A stretch of 64,000 bases of DNA from Podaxis mareebaensis (GCA_018524725.1 JAEUWP010000243.1:1-64000); one strand, 5' to 3'; shown: positions 32,504 through 44,997, counted from the stretch's first letter. The notes: a model not told the origin generated them from the letters alone. Made by a program: numbers and translations.

Positions 32504-33223
32504 TAACTTGGATTTGTTCACGCATCTCAATGGGATCTCACTGGTCGGTGCTGGACTTGATATGACAGGGGACGGTGTATTAGAGGAGTAAACAAGCGAA
32601 GCATCAACTACTTAGACTACTATTTAAAACAAAATCCACAGAGCATGGGGATGTAACGAGGCAAAATTACATAAGTTATGGTGCGCCAAAATGTGTTCCA
32701 AGAACCGGAAGCGACAATGCCTTCTTTCAGCCCCAAGTTGTCTGGCGTAGCTTCTCTCCGTTTCTCTGCTACCCACCCTGTCACGCTGTAAATATCTATC
32801 TTTCAGCGGCCCGCAACGGAAACGAAATCCACACGGTGGAACGCCGAAAATAGGATTAAAATCGAAATCAACTCAGCCAGCGCCAATGAGAGTTCTCAGC
32901 CTCGAGTTCTTTCTGTCCTTCTGCTTCTCACCTTGATTGGAGCACACCTATTTCGCTTCATGACAAGTCTTCTGGTGTATTCAAAACCTGCACCTGACCC
33001 TCTTCCCCTTCCTTGCGTAGGAGCATCGTCGGAGCAATCACGCCGTTATTGTAAATCAAATGACTTGAGGTACATTGTCCTGATACTAGTTTTTGCTTCC
33101 CTCTTCGTCATATGCACTGTCTACTGCCATGAGCATGCGGTGGTATGGGATTCTTACGTCTTCCAAGCTTGGAGGCAGTTATATAAGGTTGAGGATTTGC
33201 AACTGCCCCTTGACCCGAACAAT
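32504..33223. promoter_or_regulatory. Upstream region of alpha-galactosidase gene
   Basis: 720 bp without a convincing gene. TTATATAAGG at 33179-33188 is a probable TATA box, about 40 bp before the ATG at 33224. Confidence 0.5.
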
Positions 33224-35157
33224 ATGGTCTTCATACCAGTGATCCTAGCTGCTGCTTCTCTCGCACTCGCCCAAGCTCCGACGACTCCTCCTTCCACTCA
33301 AACGGGGAGGCTTCCTGCCTTAGGGTGCGTTAACCTCCTACTTTCTCGGATACTTGGCCTCAACGGGGACTTAGATGGAACACCTGGAATGCCTACCGTT
33401 GTGGTAAGTTCCATCACATGCATCGCAGAAGGTTTTCAAAGTGCCTGGTGCCGGATTCACTCTAGATATCAACGAAACGAAAGTTCTCGCTGCCGCCAAT
33501 CAGTTTGTTTCTCTCGGCCTCAAGAGCGCCGGTTACGAATATGTCAATATCGACGTAGGTCTTGCCGCTTTCTCAGTTATATTTCGGCGCTAACGCAAAG
33601 GCATGTAGGACTGTTGGTCCGTAAAGACACGCGATAGTTCCGGGAGGATAGTCCCGGACCCAGTCAAATTCCCGAACGGAATCAGCGGTGTTGCTCAACA
33701 GGTTCATAGCCTCGGCTTGAAGATGGGAATCTACAGGTAAAACCTTAGCTCAAACACCTATGGACAAGTTGACTGAATGTCGTGTATCTAGTGATGCTGG
33801 TACCAACACCTGTGCTGGATACCCTGGATCCCTTGGTCGCGAAGCTATTGATGCACAAACATTTGCCAGCTGGGGGATTGATTACTTGAAATACGGCAAG
33901 CCTATAGGTATGGTCGCATGATCATTTGGCTGAGTACGTTTTTAGACAATTGCAATGTCCCCAGCAACTGGACCGATGCCACGGTGAGTTGTTTTCATCT
34001 CAAGGTGCATTTGGTCTGAAGTATATTCTATGAAAGACGCCTCCAGGAGGTGACTGGTAGTAAGTATGCGTTCGTCATACTTTCCAACAGTCGTTGAGCT
34101 TGGGGTGCGATAGCAATTCGAACTCAGCCATCCGTTACCGCCAAATGACGTGAGTCCGTCTGAGGCCTTACAGGGGAATGCTGTTGATGAATACCCCAGA
34201 GCTGCCCTTGCTACCGTGTCACGTCCGATCCAGTTGGACATTTGTATCTGGGGACAAGCTAACGTATGGACGTGGGGTGCTCGCGCGGTACGTCCCGCTA
34301 TAAATGCGCTTGGTGTATTGTTGTGATTAAGATCCAAACGAAGGGTCATTCGTGGAGGATGTCTGGAGATTCAAGGTTAACCTTCCCCTACCTGAAGCCG
34401 GGGCTACCTTTTAACAAATTCTTAGCCCGACGTGGTCATATATCATGAATATTATCCGCATCAACGTCGCTCACTTGGACACAATCAACTTCTTCGGCCA
34501 CAACGATATGGACATGATGGAAATCGGTGTGTCCAAACTGTGAAAAGTCTGCGTCGCCGGTTACTCATACTTCGGCTTCTGACCAGGAAACGGAAATTTG
34601 ACCATCCAAGAACAACGTACCCACTTTGCCGCGTGGTCATTCTTCAAGAGTCCCATCTTGCTGTGAGTGTTTGCCACCAGCCTCCCAAGCAGGAGACTGA
34701 CGAAAACGATCACGCAGCGGTACCGATGTAAGAATCCCTAGCCCCTCTTTCCCATGAATTCACACTGACCTCGGATTGTAGCTCGGAAAACTCTCCACAC
34801 AACAGGTTGCCATTATTACCAACAAGGAGCTCCTTGCCTTCCACCAAGACCCAAACATCGGAGTTCCAGCCAAACCATTCACCGCCTTCTCGGGCGCACC
34901 TAGCACCTCTCCTCCAGAGTACTACTCCGGTCAATCATCCAAGGGTACTCACGTCTTTATTATCAACACTGGGTCGTCTACTGCTAGCAAGAAGTTCACT
35001 TTCTCCAATGTTCCCGGCTTGGGCACGTCAGGGAACTTCAAGGTTCACGACATGTGGACTGGCACCGACTTGAGTGGCACCTTCAGCGCAGGGTCGACCT
35101 TTACTGTTAACGTTGCTGCCCATGATACTGCCGCGTATCTAATTACCAAGGTTTGAG
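33224..35157 (+). CDS. Secreted alpha-galactosidase, GH27
   Basis: Fourteen exons. The start [20 protein letters not shown] is a signal peptide. After splicing the classic GH27 order appears: [57 protein letters not shown], then [12 protein letters not shown] carrying the nucleophile Asp, [37 protein letters not shown] carrying the acid/base Asp, [40 protein letters not shown], and a beta-sandwich C-terminal domain ending AAYLITKV. The enzyme releases terminal alpha-galactose from galactomannan and raffinose-type sugars outside the cell. Intron 5 (33896-33945) has a GC donor and splits the nucleophile codon. The C-terminal third has fewer introns than the catalytic part. Confidence 0.94.
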
Positions 35158-35258
35158 CAATCATGTGCGGTGGGAAAGGTTCAATGTTACTTTGGGAATA
35201 TCGAGAAGTAAATTGAGAGCCGGTACCTAGTTACAATAGGTTCCAAATCCGTTGGTAG

Positions 35259-36073
35259 TACAGTCGCCTCTGCCTTATTCCATACCCCTTCGTGACATGG
35301 CTGGGTTATGGGTTTCGACAGAGTATGGGTTATGAGAATATGTGAAAATATGTTGGGAAAATCAATTAAATTTTGAATAATTACACTTGAAATAATCATA
35401 AGGGCTATCCTACGTGGCATATCGTGGCGAATCTAGTTAGGTAGTAGTTTTATGTCCGTTTCACTCAGCTCCATGAACTAGTGGTAATGCCTGAATACAT
35501 ACGCTTTCGCTTTTTCCCAACTGCCCTTGGGAGATCGCCTGCTGCCTCCCTCAGCCGTTTCACCACCGCACTTTGTGCTTCATCAAGCTGTACATTGGGT
35601 TGTTCCTTCAGCAGGGTGATGATGTGGGTTTTGTCAATGAGATCGGCTTCATTATCAAGCCAATGCTCTTCTGCTTCAGAGATCTGCTTTCCCTGCTTCA
35701 ACTGGGTCTGGAGCAGAGTTTTTCGTGATTGGATTTGGCGTCCAAGAGCATGTAAGCCCTTTTCCAATGTCTGAATAAGTGAGGAGGGCATAACTGAGGT
35801 TCTCAAAAAATTGTTCAGTTGCTATAATACAACCGTTCACCACACAAAGACAATTGCAGCTGAGAATGTTACACTCTTGATGCAGGCAACTGCTATATAT
35901 GGTCACCGGCGCTATGGATTTTCGGCTCCAAAAAGCTATGGGTTATGTGAATATACAGAATTATGGGTTATGGGTCGAAAACTCCTGCAAACCATCTTGG
36001 TGGAAGGAATTTGCTATGGGTTATGACAGAGTATGGGTTATGACAAGTATGGGATAAGGCAGAGGCAACTGTA
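35259..36073. mobile_element. Non-autonomous mariner/pogo-like element with TIRs
   Basis: Terminal inverted repeats CAGTYGCCTCTGCCTTATYC followed by CATAC occur at 35261 onward and, inverted, ending at 36071. They differ by two transitions. Both ends are flanked by TA (TA-CAGT...ACTG-TA), the duplicated target of Tc1/mariner-type elements. Subterminal direct repeats GTATGGGTTATGA lie at 35323 and in the last 60 bp, and further ATGGGTTATG words lie near 35938 and 35962. The element is about 810 bp, too short for a full transposase. It sits just beyond the 3' end of the alpha-galactosidase gene. Confidence 0.7.
35465..35806 (-). CDS. 113-aa ORF inside the TIR element, transposase tail-like
   Basis: Open frame of 113 aa within the TIR element: helical and charged, with LEKGLHALGRQIQSRKTLLQ, then EEHWLDNEADLIDKTHIITL, and ending in a basic GKKRKR segment. 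It has the feel of the coiled-coil C-terminal region of basidiomycete DDE/pogo-type transposases, but there is no DDE catalytic core in the element. I infer a remnant left by internal deletion. Family assignment rests on pattern memory and needs a search. Confidence 0.4.
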   Translation of the reverse strand: MRTSVMPSSLIQTLEKGLHALGRQIQSRKTLLQTQLKQGKQISEAEEHWLDNEADLIDKTHIITLLKEQPNVQLDEAQSAVVKRLREAAGDLPRAVGKKRKRMYSGITTSSWS

Positions 36074-37214
36074 CATCAATCAAAGATTAACTCTTAAAGA
36101 TACCGGCTTACCGAGTGTGCCATTTTATATTCCGCATGTGTGGTACGTTGCTTTGGTATTTCGTCATGGGCAAGGGACAGTACCCTGACATGTGCCGGGG
36201 TGAACGGAATCTCCTTTTCTCTACTTGAAGGCTCTTATAAGACTGAGCAGCCTGAGGCGAGTGGGATAGGTGGCATTTTTCAAACATTTAACGCCCTGAA
36301 CAAGTCCAATAAAATCCCTAGTGAATCAGCAAGAATCGATGTAGGAGTCGCCAACGAAAGGGGTTCAAAGAGAGGAGAATCATAGCATGGGAACTCCAAA
36401 CATCCAGCGCATGTCCGGAATGTCTGAGTCTGCAATCTCACCTTTGCCTCCCACCACGAGTGATACTCTAGGAAGCAAGCTTCTCTCATTTATCTGCTCA
36501 CGTACTATGTGTACAGTGGGCCAATTTCTCTTACAGACTTCAAGACTTCATTGTCACCTCTGATAGCCTGTTTCCCGGAGCCAACTCAATCGTTTATTTC
36601 TAAGTTGTCCACCAAACCCATGGGTCGCATTTTGAACACACTCTAATACGCTCTTGCACTCCGGTAGTGCGCACGCCCCAAAGATTTGGCGCTTGTTCTC
36701 TTATACCTCGAAAACACTAGTGGTTTGCCTGTAAGCCTCAGCATCGTCTCCGATGGAGCCAAGGCGGATCACAATCTCTTTCCCTGCTAAATGATTCTCG
36801 GTGTTGGAAGTGATTTGGCATCCCAAATAATGCCGCCGGCTCCCTATTCGGGACGCTCAGGTCCCGGCACCTTGGAAACGTACGAGCGGATTGCCTATTT
36901 CGAGTCGGGGCAATCCTCCACAGTTTCCCCTTACCCAAGACAGTCGATTATCGGGATCACAACTATCTGAACTCGGAAAATTCACTGATGAGGGCATGGA
37001 CTCATATCAGTCAAAGGAAAAGGTGAAAATCCAAGGTAGGACTTCTACCGCCATATAAGAGTTGGTGGCGGTGGTAATCAGGTCACTCTTCTACCTACAC
37101 CGGTCCAGGTGATACCCTGTACAAGAAACCAGAATAAATACAGTCCGTTGCGGAAGTATTACGTCACAAGTATAGATACGTGAGTCAAACATACATCCTA
37201 GATACACATACAGG
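36074..37214. other. Gene-free stretch
   Basis: About 1.1 kb between the TIR element and the transporter 3' end. Only short frames on either strand, and no repeat or RNA recognised. Confidence 0.4.
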
Positions 37215-39381
37215 TCAACTTAACCTCACAGCATTCGTCACTTCCAACGCTTGTCTCAGTTTCTCTTCATCCAGGGTTTTACGTGCTTGTTTTCCTTCGA
37301 TGAAGAATACCAACGAGGAAGCGGCCATTATGAATGAACCGTTGAATATCAATGCGCGGTGCATGTTGAGGGGTGGGTTGGCGTTTTCATCTGCACGCAG
37401 CGCGCCTTGCACTGTGGAGGGGGGAGTTGACTTCCGACGCGAGCGGATGATGTGGATATACTTACCAAGGATGAACATGACGCCGAATAAGTTTCCACTA
37501 GGACGGAAGGTCAGATGAAGACCCATGGAAGGACGACGAAAGGACGCGCACGTGAACCATAGAATTGCTGAACTTCCATCAGCGTTTCTTGTGATTTCGC
37601 AAGCCAGTTCCAACCCAACGGGCAACATCGTTACGGAACTGACACCGATAATCGTCATCACCACGAACAGCCCCGCCTCGTTATGAGGCTTCGCTACAAA
37701 CCCGAGACCGAGTAGTGAGCAATGAATATACCGACGTTGCAACGTGACCAGCGTACCTGCCCAAATTAAAGATAACCATGCAACAGCGACGCACGGAACC
37801 AATAACTTCGCAGTCAGTGCCAGCTTGTGCGTGAATACACGATCGAACAGTGGGGCAGTGATGATCGCAGCCACGATACCCGTCAGCAGTAAACATGCTC
37901 CCATAAAGCCACTGACATCATCCGAATAGCCAACAGGTTGCTATTAATAGAACCCAAAATCACGGAGTTGGGAGGTGGTCAGCGGAATATTCAGTTTTCC
38001 TTGAACTAGAAGACGTACAAAAATCTGCGCTGTGAGGATCGCGAAAGCATTTGAACTGTGCAAGGTGTATCGGAATTGTGAGAGAGGGGTAAGGAAGGGA
38101 GGGGAAGGGTAGGGAGTGCTTACGCTGCGACGAGTGTGCCAAAAATTATAATTATGATGCCGAAGTCGATGCGCTCGCGGCGGGTCATATATGCGTCGGG
38201 GTGCACTTTTAGACCTGCCATTGCCCGTAGCAAGGAGAGAAGAGAGGGTGATGGTTTAGATCCGGCGTACGCTAAGGCGCCATAAGAACAAGGGGTTGTA
38301 AGGAATAGGGAATGGCCATACTTGGTGGAGTCGGCGGCGCATTTCCGATGAGGAAGATTAGGGGTGTTACTGCAGTTGAGATGATGCCGAGCACAAGGAT
38401 CTATACGAGATTAGGGCTCAGCAAGCGGGTCTTGACTAGAAAGCTCACCGATTGTCTTGTATCGCCAACGAGAGGACTGATCAATTGGCCTATGGCTCCG
38501 CCGATAGGATTGGCTATGAATTTGTGTAAGGACGAGGTGTGTTCTTCAGCACGTGCGTTGCTCACAAATAGCGATGACCATTGTTGCCGTGGTTCTTCCT
38601 CTTAGATTGAACCATGTCTCGGAGTACTTGGGACCGAGTACTTGATAGATGGGTTGAGCGATCGAAGCGAAGAGCTGAAGTCACGTGTCAGCCGCACAAG
38701 ATTCTTCTAAGTACAGAGGGTATGACTTACCTGTCCGAAAATCAAGAGCGCGTAGGCTCGTCCTCCGGACAATGTTTTAGCAGTACCAGCGTAACGAATC
38801 CATGCGGAAAGGATGAGAGCGACAGCACCGAGTTCGTACTGATTTGAGCGGTTAGAGCATGATAGTACTGCGAGGAGGAGACAAGCATACACAGCGCCTT
38901 AGACCATATCTCGCGACGATGTATGGGATGATAAAGGCGGTCGGGAGATAGATCAAGGCAACGATATTGCCTAGCCAATTTACTTGGTCCAAAGTTATGT
39001 TAAATTCCGCTGCCGCTGAAAGACAAGTTCCTTCTACGATCCTCGCAAAACAAATTGTGTGACCCACTGTTATTTGATATTGGACCAAACCATGGCCACG
39101 ACATTGCAGCGACAATATTCAAAAACACCTGAATCCATTTAGTGATTGGTCCCTCATCTCAAAGTGCCGCTACTCACCAAGGCCACCAACCCAGCAAATC
39201 GCCTCTTGTACAGGCGATACACCAGCTCTTCGGTCTTTGAGCCTCCAGCAGCATTCTCGACTGTTAGGCTTTTCTCGGACACATTTGCATCTCTCGATGG
39301 ACTATCACTTGCCAGCGCGAGCTCATACGCAAGCACAGGTTGTGTGGATTTGTTCTCAACATCAATTTCTTTGTTCGACAT
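37215..39381 (-). CDS. MFS transporter, SLC49/FLVCR-type
   Basis: About ten exons on the minus strand. A cytosolic N-terminus of about 60 residues leads to VYRLYKRRFAGLVAL and, after splicing, VFLNIVAAMSWPWFGPISNN, then LDQVNWLGNIVALIYLPTAF, IVARYGLRRC, LILSAWIRYAGTAKTLSGGR and AYALLIFGQ. The second half has GFMGACLLLTGIVAAIITAP, LPVGLELACEITRNADGSSA and a last helix before a charged C-terminus ending VTNAVRLS. WPWFGPISN, VNWLGN and the PIGGAIGQLISP-like loop near 38460-38520 are features of FLVCR-related carriers, which move heme, choline or related organic cations. The substrate here is unknown. Twelve TM segments are expected. Confidence 0.86.
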
Positions 39382-39960
39382 GGGTGGAAACCAGGAGTGT
39401 GAGTGAGTGCCTTAAGATGCGCCCGCTGTCAGGGAAGCCGAGGTGAGACTTGCAGCGTCCCTAAGTTTGGATAACAGGCTAGAAAGCAGGTATTCGCATG
39501 GGGGCGGGAGCCAGAGAGAGAAGGAACGAAGTGAGAGGATGCGGGGCTACAGTTAGCTCCGGGTGTTATGATAGCAATTATGCAATAGCACTGTAGCAGT
39601 TTGTTCCTTGTCCGTTTATGATATGTCATGTGCACCTATGCGAAACGTGGTGAAAACGAACACGGGTTCAGATTATCGGCCATTTGATTTGCTGGTGTGA
39701 TAGGTAGAATTAAGTACGGATGCTTTCTTTGATCTCTGGACCTTCCCTTGGTTCTCAACCTTCTATGAACGTACTATCATTGATCGCCTGTTGGCCACCC
39801 TATCAGCTGTTGGCCACCTTGCAGTTCTTCTCTTTCTCTCGCACATAGTCTCCCCAAACTTGATAAGTATTCTCAGGGCACGTCAGAGGGTCACAGCTTG
39901 ATATCACATGACACAGTCACAAACGAATCTCGATCACAAAGCCATTTAACACCAGACATC
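39382..39960. promoter_or_regulatory. Divergent promoter between transporter and WBP4-like gene
   Basis: 579 bp between two divergent starts. A direct repeat ctgttggccacc occurs at about 39787-39825 (two copies, roughly 20 bp apart). No gene is seen. Confidence 0.45.
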
Positions 39961-41185
39961 ATGAGCGAATATTGGGTCTCCAAGAAAAAGTACTTCTGCA
40001 AGTACTGTGAGATATATATCACAGACGACGCCCCTTCACGACAACACCACGAAAGCGGTCTACGGCACAAAGGAAATGTTGAACGTTTTATTCGGGGGAT
40101 CTACAAGGCGGGGGAGAAGAGGAAGAAGGACCAGGAGGAAGAGAAGCGGGAAATGGCACGGGTAGAGCAGGTGCGATACTAAGTCCCTCTTTATTTGGAC
40201 ATCATTTTAACTTGTTTTATAGGCAGCACGGGCAGCATTTGCCCAAGACGTTAGTTCAGGCCACGCCAGGGCCAGCAGTGCGGCAGTCGCATCGACCTCC
40301 TCCGCCCGCAAACCAGCGACAAAACCCTCCAATCCGTTCGCGAATTACACAACAGCAGCGCAACTGGGTTTTACGGATCCAGATGCCGAAAAGCTAGAAC
40401 TCCGGAAATCCCAGGGCTTGGTAGGCGAATGGCAAATCGTCGAGTCAACACCTGCCCCACCGCCATTAGAAGCCCAGGAGGAGGATGTCAAGCCTGACGT
40501 TGATATTAACGCTGGTACTGGAGAGATTGTCGGAAAAGCAGGAGAGGCCACTATCAAACGACCTGCAGAAGCACCGCCAGAGGACGATACACGCTCTTTC
40601 AAACTGCGCAAGAAGACGACTGCGGTTGGCTTAGGGGAGATATACGACCCAGGATTTATACCCATAAAACCAAAGAAAAAAGAAGAAAAAACCACAACCC
40701 CGGAACCAACCACATCATCCACAAATCCTCCCACCTCTTCCGCAAGTGAAGTTCCTAAATGGACTGCCATTTCGCTTAAACCCAAAGACGCACCCTCGAA
40801 TGCTTCACCCTCACCTATACCCTCACCATCCTCTCCCGTACCCAAAACAGAAGAAACGAACGGCTCTCTCCCGCCATCCGAAGTTGAAAAACAACCGCCC
40901 GCAGCCTCACGTTGGACAAAAGTCCAATGGAGCCAACCGATAAAGGAGGGAGAGGCCGCTGCAACATTCTCGCAATCGCCCTCACAACCGGACGGCACAG
41001 CGCCGAGTGAACCGCCGGTGAAAACAGAAGAAGAAACAGGATTGATAAAGACCGAAGGAACAGGGCCGGTGAAAACAGAGCCTGACACTCCAGGTCTTTC
41101 CGCTGAGCCAGAACCATCAACGGCGGGATTATTCAAAAAGCGGAAGGCCCCCGCAGGTGCTGGACGAGGACGGCGACAGTTGTAG
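39961..41185 (+). CDS. WBP4-like U1-C-type zinc-finger splicing protein
   Basis: Two exons (39961-40170, 40223-41185) encode 390 aa. The N-terminus MSEYWVSKKKYFCKYCEIYI is followed by TDDAPSRQHHESGLRHKGNV, the matrin/U1-C-type C2H2 finger with CKYC and the H...H pair of WBP4/FBP21 homologues. A charged coiled-coil segment RKKDQEEEKREMARVEQ follows, then PSNPFANYTTAAQLGFTDPD. The remainder is Pro/Ser/Thr/Glu-rich and ends in a basic tail FKKRKAPAGAGRGRR. Two Trp-containing repeats (EVPKWTAISLKP, ASRWTKVQWSQP) may be short binding motifs. WBP4 acts in the early spliceosome. Human WBP4 has WW domains after the finger; none is visible here. Confidence 0.85.
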
Positions 41186-41632
41186 TATTATGGGTATTGT
41201 AAAGGGTTTCATTTGTATTTCTAGGTTAATGCAGCATTGCACACCCCGGCAGTAGCGATGTTAGACATGTCTTTATACAGGGAATCACGAGATATATTCG
41301 ACAAAGAACAACACTACGGTTACATTTGATGAGACATGTCTGCTGGAGCTTGAGGGGCACCAGGCGACGGACTACGACTACAAAAAAAAACTGGTACAAC
41401 ACAAGTATGGAAGGTGAGTCAAAGGACGTCAATGCGTCATCACGAGTTCTGAGAGTCATGGATCTGGGAAGGGAAATATGGAAAACAAAAGTATCAAATC
41501 GAAAGGGTGTCGCACGAACGTCCGCAACGAAAGGGTACATGAAACCCAAAAATCAAGAGATAGTGAGAAAGGGATGAGCCAGAGCAAAAAGACAAATAAG
41601 CCAAGATCAGGCACTAGATTCAAACAAGTTCG
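41186..41632. other. Convergent intergenic region
   Basis: About 450 bp between two convergent stops with no recognised gene. It contains a poly-A/T stretch at 41382-41391. Confidence 0.45.
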
Positions 41633-43716
41633 TTATGCAGCGCCTTTCGCAGCCTCTGAAGCTGTAGGATAGGGGGAGAGTGCCAAGATCAAAACTCCTG
41701 GATTCTTAGGATCGACTCGGCAAGGTATAAACTGCCTACGATAGATGACGGTACTACTCAGCATCCGCCAGAGCACAAGGTAAAGCACAATACACACACC
41801 TCTGCATTTCCGCAATGATGTAGTTCTTCAATACTGGAACACCACCCTTGGAATGGAGACCCCTCCCAACGATAACACGCAGACTCGACTTCCCGTTCCT
41901 CAACAAGTCCCGTAACGCCTGTTCAGTCTTCTGCAAAGCTTCCATAGGCCGCAACCCATGTACATCGATTGTATCTGGCTTCTGCAAATTATTCCGACCT
42001 ATAATCCGGGATCGACACATCAACCACACCTTAAGAAGGGAGCCAAATCAATCAATGCCACTCACCAGCAAAATACCTCCTCGCCGCTTTCTCATCCAAT
42101 CTACCAATCCTCTTCTCCGCATTCTGAATATCCTCTCTTAAGAACAACGCGTCCCTTGCCCTCTTCTCCGACTGCGCCAACTTCAACTCATTCCTCAGCC
42201 TATCCAATTCCCTCCTCTCCTCAATCGCTTGTTTCCGGAGGTCATCAGCATGTTCCAAAAGTGTCACTGGTATGCGCGTCGAGAGGACACTCTGAGCATC
42301 GGAAACGGTGGACGGTGAGATAGGTCGTTCGATTTCTGATTCTTTCGCAGCAGCAGAATCCAGGAGCTCGCCAAGAGGCGTAGGCGGGACGGGTGGTTGG
42401 AGAATCGCGTATGTTGAGAGGGAGGTTCCAGGAACCGGGATGGGGTCCCGGTCTTGTGCAAGTGATTGCGAGTCCCACATCAATGGGGAAAGTCCCTTCT
42501 CTGGCCTGCTTGAATCATTCGCTCCATTGGGAGTTGATGTACCTACACCCGTGAGAGCACGAGCTCGTAGAGCTGGAGGTGTTTTCAATTCGTCTGGGTC
42601 TGAGTCCGGTCCGACTTCGTACACAGGTTGACCAGGCGTTTTTAGTTCGTCACCACCATCACTTGGAGTGCCCGGCTGGTAGGGGATGGGTGGGACGGGT
42701 AATGGGACGATCGAAGGTGCGATTGAGGGAGCCACTGAAGGAACGGGCGTGCCATCGTCTGCGCGCACGTAGTGACTTGTGCGGTTCGGAACAGGAAGAG
42801 GTGTACCACCACCGTGCGAAATAAGAACATAGTTGTCTTCGCCTTCGACCTCGCCTTGCTCGATGTCTGTGACGTGTTCAGAGCGTGAGGTTATCTCCTC
42901 AATGGTTGATAGACGGTCGACGCGAGAGTCGATTGTTCGTTCACGGATTGTACTATCTGGTGGCGTCGGAAGGTGCGGAGAACGTGAAGGGCCACTTGGG
43001 GGTTCTGAAGGTGCTCCCTTTTCTCCTTCTTGATAAAATGCGAGTGCGGAGCGAGGGCGATGAGGAATTTGAGATATGATGGTCGTAGGTTTGGGTGATG
43101 ATGGAGATTCGGGAAAAGGCGACGGTTCGTTATCTGCATGTAAGAAGAAACTTGGTGGAGAAGGAGGTTGGAAGTTTGGCGACGTAATAAGTTGACCGCT
43201 GGACGGACCGACATTCGTGTCAACTTGAATGGTAGGATGCGCGGGTGTACTCGTCTGAGGTGCAGGGGTAGGGGGAGAAGGAGGAGATACGCTCGGCGCC
43301 TGATATATGCGTATATGGGAGGGCACGTGTGAGGGAGCGGACCTAGAGTGTCTACGTCGTTTCTCCTTGTCTCGACGACTTGAAGTTTTATGGATACCAC
43401 TGCCGAACGAGGTTAAAAGGCTGGGAAACATGGATTCGGAAATGACAGTGCCGATGGCTGCCCACACGCCAATCATGATTACCCTAGTCCAGTTTTTGGT
43501 AATGAGCAGGTCTACGACGAGGCGGAGGCCGAGGGCGAGATAGTGGTCGAGTACGGGGGAGGGGATGGAGGAACGGGGATGGAAAGAAAGTTGATGGACT
43601 AGGACGCCCTCCCATAGTCCAAGCGCAGCAGTAGCGACGAGGGAGATTGGAGAAGCAATGCGAATGAGATAGACTCGTAATCCAAGTCCAGTCGCAAGTG
43701 AAAGTGCAACGTCCAT
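41633..43716 (-). CDS. TM-anchored DUF1771-Smr domain protein
   Basis: Three exons encode about 640 aa. The first exon alone gives over 550 residues. The N-terminus has hydrophobic segments (ISLVATAALGLWEGVLVHQL, DHYLALGLRLVVDLLI, WTRVIMIGVWAAIGTVI), which look like two or three membrane helices. A basic stretch SSRRDKEKRRRHSRS and a long Pro/Ser-rich region follow. The C-terminus carries DUF1771 (DDLRKQAIEERRELDRLRNE to KRIGRLDEKAARRYFAG) and, after splicing, an Smr domain: TIDVHGLRPMEALQKTEQAL, LRVIVGRGLHSKGGVPVLKN and PCRVDPKNPGVLILAL. DHGL-type and GRGxHS motifs are the nucleic-acid-binding/nuclease signatures of Smr; here the first reads DVHGL. Smr proteins in eukaryotes cut mRNA at stalled ribosomes. 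A membrane-tethered form is uncommon. Confidence 0.85.
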
Positions 43717-44997
43717 TGAACAGCTTGTATCCTACTTGAAGAGTTTTGTTGGTGCGAGATGAGGTGGCGAGTGAGAATATGCGGTTTCTGGGATGTATTC
43801 GTTATCTGGAATGAGATGGGGTGAAATGAGCATTGCAATGTGGGACCACGATGTCTTTGCGTGGATGTCAATTAAATATGACCACTAGCAGAAGCAGGGC
43901 CTCGTGGCTTTCGGACTGCAAACGTTTAATCCAAAAGATGGGGTACAATTTCCGTCTAGGATCCGAGTAGGGTTCCGGGTATGCAGAAGAAGTGTATCCT
44001 TGAAGATAGGAAGACTATTGAGCTGGGTTGTGAAGAGTCCACAAAGTCCAGAAGGAGTAAGGGTGCGAACAGAGATGAGGAGCATGTTACTCACAATGAC
44101 TGTTACTTTATGACGGACTATTCTTTGGACACTTGAACAATGCTTCAAAACATGTTGAGAAGGTCTAATCCGAAGGGATGGATACAATTGGCTGGAGAGC
44201 CTGGTCCGACGCATCACAATTGCCGGTCGTTGAGCGCCAAGTACAGGGTCCTGTTGATTTTACTTACCCACGCATTGTTCGTGTGGATACTGAACGTACA
44301 ATTAATTTCCGTCGATCCTTTGTCTTTCTCAGCCTCAGGTAGTGCTCGACATTACATTCGACATACTTATCCGTATCTCTGGAATAGGGGGTTTATGCAT
44401 TTGAACATTTCTCGAAGGCAGCCCGGAACAAAAACAGGCGCTATCCTGCAGTCAATGGAACAAGTTCATTTTCCACTTGCCCATGTTTTTCGGAGCCTCG
44501 GGTCCTAGCACCGCCCTAACTACCTCATTTCCAAGTCCTCCCTGTCGGTGAGCAGGCAACTGATAGTCTTCCATGGTCGCCGCATGTAGTGTAAGACTGG
44601 CCTCCAAATTTCAAACTTACACAATCCCAAGACCGGATATCGAGTAGATTCCCCTTCGACCAAACCACATAAATTATGGGGATCCCTGTTGGAGAGGTGC
44701 CGGATGGTCGTCACGCTGGAAGTGATGCCGGTGGAGCCGTGGAACATGCGAGATTTTCGTTCTACGCAGGTGGATCGAGGTCGCTCGAGTAGCTCCAAGT
44801 GGATTCATCATAGGTCACGCTGGTGATCTCAATGTATGTGTCTACGCTCATAATTTGCGTCTCTTGAAGCATATATACTCCCTATCACTTATAGGTGAGA
44901 CAATCGATGACTCGCATTTAACCCTACATTTATAGCCCCTCTGGCTATATATTGGGTCGATGTAAAGGGGTTGCCCGCCAAGTCCGCCGAACTTGCC
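43717..44997. other. Intergenic region, Smr and HSP20 promoters
   Basis: About 1.3 kb. A diverged direct repeat is visible: taatccaaaagatggggtac at 43929 and taatccgaagggatggatac at 44168, each followed by aatt. The HSP20 TATA box TATATAT is at 44946-44952. Frames at 44140-44508 (plus) and 44520-44798 (minus) show no family signature. Confidence 0.4.
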
